Assembly (NCBI GenBank): GCA_002633005.1
Contig: NMRA01000183.1
Coordinates: 668,982-732,981, forward strand
Direction: 5' to 3'
Source of the DNA: Phoronis australis
Taxonomy: Eukaryota; Phoronida; Phoronidae
Length of the DNA stretch: 64,000 nucleotides
The notes under the pieces are model-generated. The model worked only from the letters and a program-made list of their open reading frames with translations. It made no database searches and was not told the DNA's origin. The position numbers and the translations under genes are program-made. Of this stretch, positions 1-11,755 are shown one piece after another; the first letter of the stretch is position 1, and each line of letters opens with the position of its first letter.

Positions 1-917
1 CAGGTAGAAGTCACCCATTATTGCCAACGGTAGTGACAAGCAAACTGTTATCAAGTGACACAAAATCCTGAAGCTTGCACCCAATTGGAAAGTCTATAAA
101 AATTTCCAAATTTCCATTGAGGTTCCAAGCGATTTTCAGCGAAAGTAGGCCATTGACCAACTTACAACAATGAGCAGCGCCTATTTCCTAGAAAATATAC
201 AACTGAGCTGTTGCCGAAATGTTGACATCAGAAAAATGATATATTGGCAAGCAAGAAAAGCAGAAGTTTTACTGAATTTATACCAAAAGGATGAATTTTC
301 TTTCAGCCTCAGGCATTCCTCTTGTAGGGTACCACCAAGTGTCGGCCCTCCGCGCACCACGGAATAAACGGTTCCACGCGAGATGAACGCTTAGCTTCAG
401 GGTAGTTGGATAACTGAAATTAGTCTGACGTCATGCTCCTAACACTTTCCCATTGCCGACATTCAGCTCATAACCTACAGTTCACTAAACGTCTTCCCGC
501 CACCTTTTGGTAAGTCGGAATTGATATAGTTGATCGTCTGTTATTAACAACAGAAAAGGTTCACATAAAAGTTGTCTCTTTGACACACTCGTTTTTCTCG
601 TCCCCGTAAACATTACAGATGAACATAAACGATTTCAACTATTTCCACGCACAACTTTTTGCCAAAACATGCAGCACGGTCTTGAAGGGTTGTTGTTCAG
701 GTTATACACGCACAAACAATAATATTTTACATTGTTAAAATAGACCTGAATAAATTGCCAGCCAAAAACCCTTTTTCTATGTATACTTGTATTGCACACA
801 TTGTTGAAATACAATCCGTATATCGTCGCGCCTTTGGTGACTTTCCTATCTAAATGATAACAAGTGTTCTAGCAGTAAACAGAGGATAAGTGTCGCCAAT
901 TTCATTGTGAACTTACG
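1..917. other. non-coding stretch, nothing recognised
   Basis: No exon-like reading frame with splice signals, no RNA gene and no transposon terminus was recognised. The few open frames are under 70 codons and show no family motif. Confidence 0.5.
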
Positions 918-1222
918 GTGTTCGACGATCAAGGTTCGTCACTACAAGACCCGTGATCTTTCTTTGATCCCCAATTTCTCGTTTTCCGGTGCAGAATAAT
1001 ATATCCGGTTGGTGCAGGAATATTTTCAAATAGCCAACCAGCTATATAGTTGGATACAGGAACTGTAACAGTGTTCGACGATGATCAGGGCTCGTCACTA
1101 TGTACCTGAACTTTTTTTGGTGCCCCATTTCTTGTTTTCTATTGCAGAACAATTTTATTCATGTATTTAGTTGCTGTAAGAATGTCTCCAAATAGCCAAT
1201 CAACTACATGTATATTGATGGA
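918..1222. repeat. diverged tandem duplication, unit about 150 bp
   Basis: Two adjacent units (about 918-1056 and 1073-1222) align along their length. Both begin gtgttcgacgat, continue with (a/c)(a)gg(t/g)(t/c)tcgtcacta, share a gatcccc/gtgcccc-atttct(c/t)gtttt stretch, and end with ccaa(a/t)tagccaa(c/t)ca. Similarity is roughly 65-75 percent by eye, so the duplication is old. No coding potential is conserved between units. Confidence 0.6.
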
Positions 1223-2315
1223 CGCAGATCACGTGTTGTAAACCAGAAATCACTCTCGAAAGCGATGCTCGTTCATTGCAGTTTGCAGTCAGCTCAAAAA
1301 GTGACAAAACGTATGCCAATGTAGAACGACATCTAGTGTCCAAAAGTGTTTGCAGCCCTTGCATTTGACTAACACCCCTCATCCTACATTGTGAGCGATT
1401 AAAAGAATCACAACCAAGTTATCGCAGTTTACTTGAGCCACTTCGCGTTTTCACTTTGAATCAACAAATGAGTTGTTTTCCCCGCCGAAACAGCACTCAG
1501 AGCACTTTTGGGAACAAATGCCACTTGTAGAAATCTTAGCATTTTATCGGAAAATCTCTAGTATTAACAAATCGACATAAGTTAGATGATAACTTTGCCG
1601 AGGCGAAATGGTCACAAATTAAGTTTATATAGTTTCTCACAAATTACATGAAACCGGAACTAATTTGGGTATTAACTTGATAGGTAACTTTTCATATTAG
1701 CAGGCTCTCTAAAGTAATGAGGGCACGAAAGTAATTTTCGATTATGTGTTGCCGGAAGGTCAATTACTACATAGTGGCTCATTAGTGTAAAAACCAGAGA
1801 AGTAAATTCCATTGACAGACCCTCCTATTGTTTGAAGAGTTTAAGTTCACTAATTTAGTTTATTTTTGACACCAGCCGAGATCATCTGCAGGCACTGGCT
1901 TTGTCACCTGGTCGCTGTCAATCGAATTTTAATATGGCGTGGCTATTTTGAAAGTCGACCTTTGTGAAGGGAGCACCACGCCGCGGCAGATCAGTGATCT
2001 CAAAACTGGTCTTGCACACCCATGATATCGTTTCAATAAGTGACTACATGCATGTATTAATAACAGTCTTTGTTAACTGACACTTAATTCGGGACTAAGA
2101 TATATGAACGCAACAAAAGTTCTTGATTTGTTATCAGTTATTTACTCGAGCGAATTCAACTCGAACGACTGGCTTAGCAGGATGAGATCCGTGTTATGCT
2201 GTGCAATCCTAATTCTCGAACTGGAATGTCAGTCACACTCGTCATTTTCCTACCTTTGAGATCACGCTACCATGCTGTGCCAATGGATGTCACAGTCTTA
2301 TAGTAAATCAAAGAC
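1223..2315. other. non-coding stretch, nothing recognised
   Basis: AT-rich sequence with no recognisable exon, repeat terminus or RNA gene. Confidence 0.45.
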
Positions 2316-2722
2316 CTGGGCCCGGTCTCCAATCTTTTTACTCGAAATGGAACTCGAAATTAGGTTTGGCATTTTCTACTCTACTTTTGGGCGAACTCAA
2401 GATAAGTGTCTATTATTCTATGCTCGAGTACACAATAACTTACGTAGATAATTTATTGCCCTTAATTCACAGTTTGTAAACCCAATATTAAAGCAATAAG
2501 TTCGAGTTTGAACTCGAAATTTCGAGTTTTTACTCGAGTTTGTAGCACAAATATAAGAGTCTTCAAGGGCAAACTTGAACTAGAAACTCCTATGCATAAA
2601 CTATAATGTATTCGAGCACAGTCTGATAACCAATTATCTTAAGTTCGCACAAAAGGAGCAGAGAAATTGCCAAAAATAGTTTCGAGTTCGTTTCGAGTAC
2701 AAAGATTAGAGACCGGGCCCTG
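2316..2722. mobile_element. foldback (long inverted repeat) MITE-like element
   Basis: The first ~190 bases reappear as the reverse complement of the last ~190. The left end reads ctgggcccggtctccaatct and the right end, inverted, reads cagggcccggtctctaatct. The arms continue with tactcgaaa, gaactcgaaa, tttggca and gcgaact(c/t)aagataa. The arms meet near 2.51 kb in a run of degenerate ctcgag/tcgagt words. There is no coding content. No convincing target duplication was found, so the superfamily is open; the CAGGG-like end would fit hAT but is not diagnostic. Confidence 0.75.
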
Positions 2723-2989
2723 ATGGTGGTCTTAGAAATCTAAATATGTATACATTACTGAGGGCTATTATTAAAGCAGAACCAACTTATGAACCGATGT
2801 GTTTATCCTATTGTCTTCGGATTCAGTCTCTTTAGTACAGTTTAGCCTATACTGAAGTTATTAGCCAGAGATGAATCTGAAATATAGTTTATCGGGCCAG
2901 TTAATTGTGCACGCAGCGGTGCCTGGTTCCCTATGGAGGTCACGACTTCACCCACGTTGTAGCGTATTGCTGCGCCATAAAGCAGAAGC

Positions 2990-3285
2990 GAATCTAAAGG
3001 GGAGGGCGGTGGTCCAGGGGGTTCAAACCCTCATCGGGACAGGATAAAAAAAATTGAAAAAGTCGCCAGAAAAAAAAAAACGAAATCAGTCACAAAAAAC
3101 CATAAGGAATATTACACGGGAGGGGGGCGGGGGAACTCCTCCCGGCCTTCCTTCCGCTCGGTGCAACGCGCCTCGGATTCGCTCGAATCCTAACCCCCCC
3201 TTACTGAAAGCGCACGGATCTGTCACTGTTAAGCTCATGGGGGTCTGTGCGGAACTGTGCTTACACGTACGCAAAACAGGTATGA
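2990..3285 (-). repeat. GC-rich dispersed repeat, copy 1
   Basis: This copy is related in reverse orientation to 62,990-63,195. Both carry a gcacc-rich stretch, then ggga-g-gg and a cccccgcccc/gccccccc run followed by ctcc. On the minus strand the frame reads a GG-x-GG-x-PPPP pattern, like the plus-strand frame of the other copy. The left part (about 3,010-3,060) has ggttcaaaccc followed by A-rich DNA, as a tRNA-derived SINE would, but no full tRNA fold is visible. It is probably a non-autonomous transposon family. Confidence 0.5.
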
Positions 3286-5585
3286 TTTCGGTCCTCGTTT
3301 ATCCAAGGAAAACAACTTTCTGCAGTCCAAAATATATATGATGAGAATTTGTGAAAACAGGTAAACGTCGCTATAACTCGGCGTCAAATTGACTACTTTT
3401 TTCAATTTCTTGCTAAAATAAGACTTTAAAGTCAAAGCAGTTGGGAAATTGATATTTTAAATCTTCTCATTAATGGGCTTTTTGCGGTTTTGGTAGGCTC
3501 AACGAAATGAGGAAACCTCCATTCCATCGGTCGCTGAAATATTGAATATTCGATGAAAATATACGACAAGCTCGTTACACAAGAGTGTATGGACAACACA
3601 TTCGCAACTACCACGTTTTCTAGCGAAATATCATAGAAGAGTCGTCGCCCTCTAAACATAGCAAAATCAGCTTCCGGTTAGTGTTATTTATGACGGTAAA
3701 TTCTTCCATCTATTTTACTATCTAGTACAACGAAAAAAATCGACATTGAAACGCTGTTCAGTGTCTTCCAACAGTAGAGTCCAGAACATTTGAGCGGCAC
3801 AGGTTTGTATTCGAGCTTAAAATGAAATGTCAAGTAAACTGCTGTTAAAGTGCCAGATTGGTTGTTAAAGTGCGAGATTGGTTGTTATTTGAAGAGTGTT
3901 AATGCGTAAGATCACACATTTCGTCCATTGAAAATATACGGAGTTGGAGTTTGCACTATAGTCAATGGTTACACACGGTCTGATATATGTATGGTGTTTT
4001 GACCACCGAAGCATCTGCCCTGCGTAATGCTCCTTCATAATTGAGGAAGACTCTAGATGAAATATTGATAAAACGGAATGTGTTGCCGAGATTTAATTGA
4101 CATTTCAAATCGCCTCATCTGACAGAAAATAATTAGTGCCTGTAGACTCGTGTCCGCCTTGTTAGCCGTACTTCGTGAATAATTAAACTAGCAACGGCCC
4201 ACTCACGATTACAGCCGTTTTTAAACAAACGCTAAAGTGCTCTTTTGCACAGACCTGATAATGAACACAATGACACTGAAGAACGTCCGGCGGTTTTTCA
4301 GCAAGTTTCATTTCAAAAGAGGGAAGCCATCTCAATACTGGTGTTTCAGCGAAACGACGAGGTGGTACCCGAATATGCGAAACGCTGGCAAGTGAAACAA
4401 ATCACCCCAGTTTCTTGATCCCACAACGTTTGCAAGGAACTTCTCTCACAAATTAAACGAAGCAATCTGTATAATAAAATGCAGTGCTCTTTGCTCTGAA
4501 AATTTACACATATCGAACTAAGGCAACAACTAACCTGAGAATATTAAGCAAGATGTAATTGTGTCACGGTGTTCACTAGTATATAGGGAGAATACCGTTG
4601 TGAACGAAGGCGCGCAGCTGAAGATTTTAAATTTGCATCTTGGAGTTTTTTCACTTCCATTGTCAAACCTATTGGGCGGATTTACTCAGGATTTTATAAC
4701 CACTTTTTGATGCGCAACTGTCGAGGCCCGGGTTCGAATCCGGCATCGGTTTCCCGCCAATATGTTATCTCACTAGTGAGATATCTTTATGGGTTATTAC
4801 ACGGTTATATCTGCCATTCGAGGCTAATATTGCGGTATAAATAATTTTATCCCTGTACTATACTGCTTAGAGAATACATAGACAACGAATAATCAATTTG
4901 CCTCGATCGTTAAAAATATCGTGATAAATTAAGTAATAATCAAGAAGAAATTGCAAGACATCACCCATAAATATATATTATCTATTCATTACGATTAACA
5001 TTTGGTAGTGATACCATATTCTGCATTTTTGCGGGAACTAGCGTGTAAGCACTTCGCTGGGCTGCAGAATTTGTAGAAATATTCACTCGAAGCCCCATTC
5101 AAATATTATGGATTTGAACATCGGATGCTGAATATGTACATGTACAAGATAATAACAAAGCAACAACCAAATAGTGATTGAGGTATTCCATTCTGCCTTT
5201 CTTGAATGCAAAATGGCCAAGTCATTACAGTCAGAAACCTTGCTGTATTATATTTTAAATCCACCCGACTGTGAGCTAGCGGCTGGAACGAGTCCAGATA
5301 CTATAGTTCACATGTACGTGGGGATTTCCAGAAGACAATTAGGTACATGCCTGCACGTCGGCAATGTATAACTTTGTAACTAAGGGCCCGTTTACTAATG
5401 ACTGAAGTGAAAGTCAATCACAGATACACAGACAGATGACGTTTCAAAGAATTTTTCAAATGTAACATTATTAAAATCGCCCTTTCATCTTGGGAGTATC
5501 AAACCATGATTCAGGTAAACGGTGATGAGAACCACAGAGACTGATCATTTATTACTTTTACAATATTTCCATGTGCGCACCCAGC
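3286..5585. other. non-coding stretch with two minor motifs
   Basis: No gene was recognised. A 20-bp unit, gttaaagtgccagattggtt, is tandemly repeated twice near 3,845-3,890. An isolated tRNA T-arm-like word (gggttcgaatcc) lies near 4,730-4,745 without the rest of a tRNA. Around 5,386-5,525, cccgtttac and gtaaacggtg form a weak inverted pair that may be an old MITE. Confidence 0.4.
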
Positions 5586-5831
5586 CTAAACAAGCTGGGG
5601 GGGGGGCTCGAATTTTTTAGAACGTGGACTTTTTACTAAGATTCGCGGGGTAATTTCAGAGTTATGGAAATTGGTAGTTCCTGGCTTTTTAGTGGACTTT
5701 GACTCGTTTTCTACTTTTTCCGGAGTTTTTGTTTCTTTGGAGCTGACCTTTTTGCACACTTCGCCAAATGGGGGATCGTTCGAGCCACCGAGCGCCCCAC
5801 CCCTGTGAGCGTACATGGTTTCTAAAGGCAA
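5586..5831 (-). repeat. dispersed repeat family B, copy 1
   Basis: Read on the minus strand, this segment aligns with 42,700-42,925 on the plus strand. Shared landmarks are a G-run followed by ctcga, then aaagtccactaaaa, then ttc(g/a)agcccccc and finally ttaggctgggtgcgc(a/g)catg at the end. The minus-strand frame (81 codons) and the plus-strand frame of the other copy keep similar Lys/Ser-rich character and end in similar SKF/KKF-x-PP motifs. This may be chance conservation of frame or a decayed coding piece. Confidence 0.55.
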
Positions 5832-5839
5832 ATCGGTTG

Positions 5840-6235
5840 TAATTAGTTCAGCACATTCAACATAACACGTTATTCAAGTTGTTTAAATAACTCCGTAAAT
5901 GAAGTAGGTACGGTTGATCGTGTTCCTTAATCAAGAAGGTTAGAAAACTGATTATTCTACGAGGGTGAAGCGCCAAGACTTTTCATTGATTATTTCCATT
6001 GCAAACACGTTTCCAAAGAGTCTGTTGAGAGCTGGAATTAGCGTAACACATTTAACATAATACATAATCCATAATGTTTTAGGGAATGTCTGTTAATCAT
6101 GGAGGTACGGGAATCTGATTATACCATGATGGGGGAAATGCCGGGGCTCGTCACTGATTATTTTATTGCGTTTTCGAAGTGTCTGCTGAGAGCTGAAATT
6201 AGCGAAGCACATTTGTCATGAAACGTAATCCAATT
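5840..6235. repeat. degenerate tandem array, unit about 165-190 bp
   Basis: Three units can be traced by the words gagagctg(g/a)aattagcg-aacacattt and by tgattatttc/tgattatttt preceding them, near 5,845, 5,990-6,073 and 6,154-6,231. Spacer words such as ggta-cggttgat / aggtacgggaatctgatta also correspond. No coding function is evident. Confidence 0.5.
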
Positions 6236-7211
6236 CATTTCAATGCCCATGGTGCACGTTGCTAAGTTACAAGTTCGGCAGACGTAAGATCTGTGAAGCC
6301 AACACGCTCGATCATTTCACGAGCGCACAGCATACGATGTTCAAACCGAATGCGTGCTATAAAAACATTTGTGAAAACTAGATAAAACAACTTCACAAAA
6401 TCTCTATTAAATGATTTTTAACGCAATGTTTGGTATTCGCATGGTTATCCCCTGAAGATTGACAAACGTGTCTGACACAAGACCTCTTTTAATCCAACAA
6501 AAGCGAAGTCAGTTATGATTTTCAGACGATACGAGAGCAATCACGTTTTTGTTGCATTGGATTGTATTTGTTCATACACTCTTCCCTCTCCTTGACAGTT
6601 TTGGAGCGAATCTGCTAGGATTTAGCTCCCGAGTTTCGTTAAAAATTGGCACCTGTTGGGTTGGATTGGCATTTTATTATTATTTTTGATACATGAGAGA
6701 GATAGGAACACCAATTGATGAGTCTGTTCTTTCTAAGTGGAAGATTGTCAGTTATGGACCGTTTGGCGCACACTTTGCTCAGAAATGTCTTAAAAACATT
6801 TACTGCTAGGAAGCAGGAAGTTGAAATTTAGCAGGAAATTCATGACAACTTGAGGGAGATAGGCGCTCTATCACACTTCCATATAAACGAAGTGTAGCTT
6901 CACAGGGGGTCTGTAACATATGTCGAACAATGAAAACATAACACCAAGTATTTCAACAGCACAACTTAAAGGTCTATGTCCAGTGAATGGAATGTGTAGA
7001 AACGGCACCCAATGTGAATTAGATTCGACACATCTTTTATGGAGTATTAAATGTTTGAGAATAAAATATACAAAAGTAGATTCTGTAACGTAAATATGCC
7101 ATATAACAAACCACGCGTCTACTTCTTGTAAAAGACATTTGATAGAAACATTTTGTGTTAATGTTGTGGTGAAAGCACTAATAATTATCAGGCTTCAACT
7201 TCCAGTTTTCA

Positions 7212-7260
7212 AGGAATATCAGTGTGAAATAAATACAGAATATCAGTGTGAAATAAATAC
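7212..7260. repeat. 24-bp direct repeat, two copies
   Basis: The unit gaatatcagtgtgaaataaa plus taca/tacc occurs twice head to tail. The unit is a multiple of three, which keeps a small frame open there. That frame has no other coding sign. Confidence 0.8.
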
Positions 7261-8355
7261 CTCAAGATTTCGTACATTTTACAGGCTATTATCACTCCTT
7301 TACCTTATGAAAGGATGTTATAGGTTTTACTCTCCAAACCACGTTTTGGTTTTTTTGTAATATTGGCGTTTTGGAACTTTTGTCATTGATTCGAGATATA
7401 AAGTAGCAAACTGTGTTGAATTTGCGGGATTTTATTAAAAATTTACGATTCTTAACAAAGGTTGGTCAGCAAAACTTAAGAAAAACCAAGTCTTCGGTCA
7501 TATTAACTTTAATTCGGTGTTCCACCAACAACAAAAATTCAGGGCTAGCAAAGCGCGTTTACTATAAAATAACTAGTTTTAAAATAACGACGGAAATCAA
7601 AAAATAAAGACCCGGAAGTAATAACAATACCAGAATACATGGTTGGATACTTATCCACGAACACAAACGAGAAATGTTTAAATAGATACGAATCATAAAG
7701 GGTGACACTGGAGAAACAGGCAGGGAGACAATAACTAGTTTATAACTAGCACACTAAGCTCTCCGCCGTGGTGGAGGTGCATCGTCTCGCCAGAGAAGAG
7801 GCCAAATGAGTAACGTAGGTCAACAGAAGGTCAGCAGGAACGGCACTGTCTGTCGTGCCAGAAGTCTACGGCAGTATCGACAGGAGGTACGTGGAAGGAT
7901 CACGGAGTCAATTGTACATCAATGGTTGGCTCGGTGATATACAGAGAGAGATCTGTTGAGGCAAGTTCCAGAGATGAATTCCAATGTTCAGACGAAAGGG
8001 AAACTTTAACAAGAAGATCGTCGAAGGAGTCGTTGGAAAGACGAAATGGTGGGAGTGAGGTCATTGTTGTAGTCTAACCTACTGCAAAACAGTCAGATAC
8101 GTACATGCACAGTGAATTTCTTGCAGCAGAACTGAGGACGGGTGAACATCTTTAAACATTACCCGTTACCACACACGAAGGTCAATCAACTTAACAAAAA
8201 TACAAGTCCAACTGTGTTAGAGACATGCAACCATGGATCTTGTGTTTGGCACTGGAGAAGTGGTTAAAATTTCTAGACCGTTGCTAACTCAAAACGGTTC
8301 CCTGTCGACTGGTCGAAGTTGCTCTCCAGTAAACAAGTTCAGTTGAGTTGAAAAG

Positions 8356-8619
8356 TCACACGAAGAACGTCAAGACTAATGCTAATGTTAGTGTAGGTGG
8401 AGATACTGGGTCAGCCGATGGAGACAGGTAGAGCAATATCAGTTCTTTGATAGAGCGCTTGGCCACGGGATTCATTTTATATTCTTCACTCGACACAGTT
8501 CCAGATAAATGCCCCTGCGACACGAGCTGAATATCCTTTGTCATGAACGTGAAGCTAGGAGCATATAAGGCGCGAATGGGAATCACAATGCCACCGAGGA
8601 GGCGAACCTGTGAGCACAT
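8356..8619 (-). other. open frame downstream of the integrase remnant, unidentified
   Basis: An 87-codon minus-strand frame follows the integrase core remnant. It should hold the end of integrase or post-integrase sequence, but no third catalytic Glu context (such as N-G-x-V-E-R) is visible, so it may be scrambled or unrelated. No function is assigned. Confidence 0.25.
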
Positions 8620-8639
8620 CTAAGTCCGCTGTGCGCTCG

Positions 8640-9182
8640 AAAGCCTGCTTACCTTCTTCATCAGTTCCCTTGTGAACTGCATTCAACGATCACCCAACTG
8701 AAAACCCAACTCCGCTGAATATCTCTAAAATGCTTCAGTCACACGGTCGGTCTCAATATTCGGTAGAGCCATTGCTACCGGGTACCTGGAATCAAAATTT
8801 ACCTGTACTAGCGGGAGGATGTACATATTTCTTTTCCCCTTGCTTGATACTGGAGCTATGATGTCTAGCAGGTTACGCTCTTTATTCTAGAAAAGCTCCT
8901 CCATCAAATACATCTTTCCTAGTGGTACCTTGAACACTCGCAATTTCGGTATGTCTTTTAGAAGACGTCACATGATCTGAGGAACCGGGTTACTTCTGAT
9001 GCCACTTTTGGCCAGTGAAAGCTGGTGGTGATACAGTCAATTATCTTCCTAATACGAAATGTCCACCGGGTGTAGATTCGTGAGCGAGTCTCATCGAGGA
9101 GCACCGTAACCTGCTCGACACGACAACATGGTTCACTCCATCGCCATCTTTTATTCTGAACAACCCATAGAGTATCATTCAC
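8640..9182 (-). pseudogene. Gypsy integrase remnant (zinc-binding and catalytic core)
   Basis: Integrase inserts the cDNA of the element into the host genome. The frame at 9,182-8,958 ends with a segment matching the H2C2 zinc-binding domain: IRKIIDCITTSFHWPKV, then VTRFLRSCDV, where the family has IRKT-x-D-RI-x-FxWP and CRSCD-x-C. The catalytic-core strand follows in other frames (about 8.87-8.65 kb): DIIAPV, YILPLVQVNFDSRYPVAMAL, then MQFTRELMKKV corresponding to the family's S-D-x-G-x-QF segment, where the aspartate neighbourhood is disrupted by a stop. Several frame changes show it is a pseudogene. Confidence 0.75.
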
Positions 9183-9727
9183 TGGTCCTATATTATGTAT
9201 GACCCCTTGCCTTTAGTATATCATTCGACCTTGACTTCAGCTTGATCCCACAACTTTTTCAGTGACCTACTTTGGACTGCTGTAGTCCCACCTCTTGCAT
9301 GGTCGGAGATATAGCTAACGGTTTGATGTACACTTTTTGCCACTGTGCTTGAGCCCTGGTAGTCACAGCTGGTGCTTCTAAGCGGGATTCTTCAGGATCT
9401 GACTCCACTGTAATACCGACCAACTTCACTCCCTCTAGAGTTGAGGTCATTGGGATCTCCTCTTAGCAAGTAGTACCCTCTTAGAGTCATCTCCACTAGG
9501 CTGTTACCTGACTTGTCGGAAGGTTATATCTGTTGGTTCGACTAAACGGGATCTAATCACATTAGCTGTGCAGCCAGGGCCTCTCTGCACTGGAAAATTC
9601 TTCGTGCCAACATACAAGTCTTTCAGACTCAACTTTCCTTTGAAGGGCACTTCACCGGTGACCTCTTCTCACCTTTGTGGTTCATTGCTACTAGCTTTTG
9701 GGGCGGCTTCACTTGAGTCCGCTTTCG

Positions 9728-9769
9728 ACAGTCTCTGATCAGTTGCCCAGCTTTGTGGCAGAAGAAGCA
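9728..9769 (-). pseudogene. retroelement zinc knuckle, His replaced by Gln
   Basis: The minus strand encodes CFFCHKAGQLIRDCRKR. This is the nucleocapsid knuckle C-x2-C-x4-H-x4-C with the zinc-binding His changed to Gln, so it would not bind zinc normally. It sits between the gag remnant and the integrase remnant of the same decayed Gypsy element. Confidence 0.8.
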
Positions 9770-10179
9770 CTTTCCACTGCGAGATTAATCTTCTAGTCGA
9801 CCGCTGGATGTCTGGCTTAACTGGTCGTTTTTGGGACCTTTTCATTGACGACTAGTGAGTACTTCTTTTATACATTCCGTGGGCTTTTAACTACCTCCCC
9901 ACCAAGATAAAAATGTTTGAAACAGACTTGGGTGAGTGCTGTCACAGGAACAAGACCAGGTCTTCAGTAGAGGTGTCCACGTGTTGCTAACCCACCAACA
10001 ATTCTTCAACTCACCAAATTCTTCGATGCAATCAGGCCTGTCAATACACAAGTCTAGATACTGCTAAAGTCCGGCCACAAAATGGTAAGCCTTCTCACCT
10101 CCCTCGGCTCTTGCTTCCTGGAATACTTAGGAAATCTCTACCCTGCATGACCTTTTTAGAGTAGCATATTCTACTGCAT

Positions 10180-10900
10180 CGGCCATAGGGAGCACGGTGT
10201 CAGCCTATAGGCTCTTTTCCTAAGGGATCTAAGTCTTATTGTCCATTCACTTTAGGTCCAATCTCAACGAATCTTTCCAACCTTTCGAGGAAGTTGTCCT
10301 TCTCATCCTGCTTTTCGTCCAACCAAGGTAGGTTGGGTTTGGCACAGTTGTAGTCATAGCGTTACCCCCAGGTTTCAGTGCTGCTGACGACCTCTTGTGT
10401 TCCATTCTTTCTATCTACATGTGCTGTTCAGCCTCGAGGGCTTGCCTTCTCTCTTCAGTCTCACGGGCTTGCACGTCACGGGCCTATGAGCTTGCTGTTT
10501 TGTTGCAACTAATTTCCATTTAGTGGTGCATTTCAGATACTGTTTTTTGAAAGGTCTGATACCAGTCTTTCTTTTGGTAATCGCCAGGCTCAGTCATCTG
10601 TCCGACGTCACAAAGCAAACACCAATTATCTGCCACGCTGATTGAATGCACTGATGTAAACATGCATCGATTTAAAACTGTGATATTAAGGGCGGGGGGC
10701 GACCTCGGTTTAACCAGTTGATATAGAGAAGCATTGCAAGTACAAGATGACACTGAACGGCCAGGTTATCTAATTTCTCAAGTTCATGTTTATCGTCGTC
10801 TACCTGCAGGCCCATTTCCTGTAAGAGGCCCAGCACCCCCTCACTTCTGTTCTTGTCTCCATAGTGAGTTGACAATTCTAAAAGCCGACTTCATTACACC
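10180..10900 (-). pseudogene. Gypsy gag remnant
   Basis: Gag of Gypsy elements packages element RNA in virus-like particles. On the minus strand a 67-codon frame (10,875-10,672) holds a charged helical segment (QEMGLQVDDDKHELEKLDNLA). About 380 bp further on, another frame reads LDEKQDEKDNFLERLERF, which matches the common gag pattern LP-x-(F/L)DEK-(D/E)-D-x-(F/Y)L-x-R-(F/L)ERF. Stops and frame changes interrupt the sequence in between. The gag assignment rests on this second motif, the position upstream of the zinc knuckle and the downstream integrase. Confidence 0.55.
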
Positions 10901-11571
10901 TTCTAACCGTCATTTATCTCATGACGAGCTCGCAAATTGTCACATTTCCCCCGTGGATGGTAGGGCGAACAATGTAACTGACTGTGCATAAGTGCTTTTG
11001 GTGCGAAGACACACAGAACTGGTTCAAAATAATGAAATTGTTAACCTCGACCGTATGTTCATAATTCAAACAAAAAACGTCCGTTGCATCGTCCAGCCAG
11101 TGCTGCGAAGTCCTGAATTGTAATGATCTCTTCAGTCACTTGCAGCAACTGCTACAATCGTTACTTCAGTAACCTGCTGGCTCTATATGGACTGTAACAC
11201 TAATTAAACTTCAAATGACTTTCCTCTTAACATAAACTCAACTGCCCTATTAACTTTAGTATTTTACAATGTTCTTGGAGTTTTTACCTGTAAAAAACAC
11301 TTTCTGGAGCGTTCTAGCATTAAACAAGACAATCTTCTCCGGATTATTCTAAACACAAACAAATTTCTAAAATATTCCAGACTATGGTTGTATTTACTAA
11401 TCACTTACATGATGTAGAATTCTTCTAGAATGACCTCTAATTTTCAATTGTCAACAAATTGCGTCATACGTCATCACTTTCCTCGCCCCATGGGTAATTT
11501 TCCTGGGTTATTCTCTAATAGTCTATGTAAGCGACTTACATCATCAAATGCTATCTGCTAGTAAAGAAATA

Positions 11572-11576
11572 GAAAC
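11572..11576. repeat. 5-bp target-site duplication (left)
   Basis: gaaac lies immediately before the 5' LTR and recurs exactly at 13,698-13,702 immediately after the 3' LTR. This is the expected footprint of integrase-mediated insertion. Confidence 0.9.
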
Positions 11577-11734
11577 TGTAATAGATTATGTATTACGACC
11601 GCTAGATGGCGTGTTGTTTGATGTACACTCTCCTCTGTCTGAAATATAGATATGAAGTGACCTCCTGGAAAGATGGCTGTTGTGTGTCTTGTGGGCACGG
11701 ACTCGAATCGAATCGGGAACCATCAACATTAACA
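11577..11734 (+). repeat. 5' LTR (158 bp)
   Basis: It starts tgtaatagatt and ends cattaaca. It differs from the 3' LTR only at 11,658 (t here, a at 13,621). The small open frames over it, on both strands, recur over the 3' LTR and are shadows. The LTR is short for a Gypsy element. Confidence 0.95.
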
Positions 11735-11736
11735 GT

Positions 11737-11750
11737 TGGCGACGAGGTAA
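11737..11750 (+). promoter_or_regulatory. primer-binding site of the LTR retrotransposon
   Basis: tggcgacgaggt begins two bases after the LTR and has the TGG start expected of a sequence complementary to a tRNA 3' CCA end. Which tRNA is used was not determined. Only about 20 bases separate the LTR from the gag ATG. Confidence 0.7.
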
Positions 11751-11755
11751 AAAAA

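Larger units (their letters stand above)
7740..10900 (-). mobile_element. decayed Gypsy-type LTR retroelement (internal region)
   Basis: Read on the minus strand, Gypsy-type domains appear in order but are broken by frameshifts and stops. They are a gag-like region (10.9-9.9 kb), a zinc knuckle (9.73-9.77 kb), a TTRAQAQ linker (about 9.35 kb), an integrase zinc-binding segment (9.18-8.96 kb) and part of the integrase core (8.90-8.64 kb). Only about 550 bp separate the knuckle from the integrase, so protease is at best partial and reverse transcriptase/RNase H are absent there. No RT motif was found downstream to 7.74 kb either. LTRs were not located. The element is long dead. Confidence 0.75.

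Noticed and set aside
4727-4752. tRNA-like T-arm (gggttcgaatcc)
   Set aside because: No A box, anticodon arm or acceptor pairing was found at the expected distances; at most a fragment of a tRNA-derived repeat.
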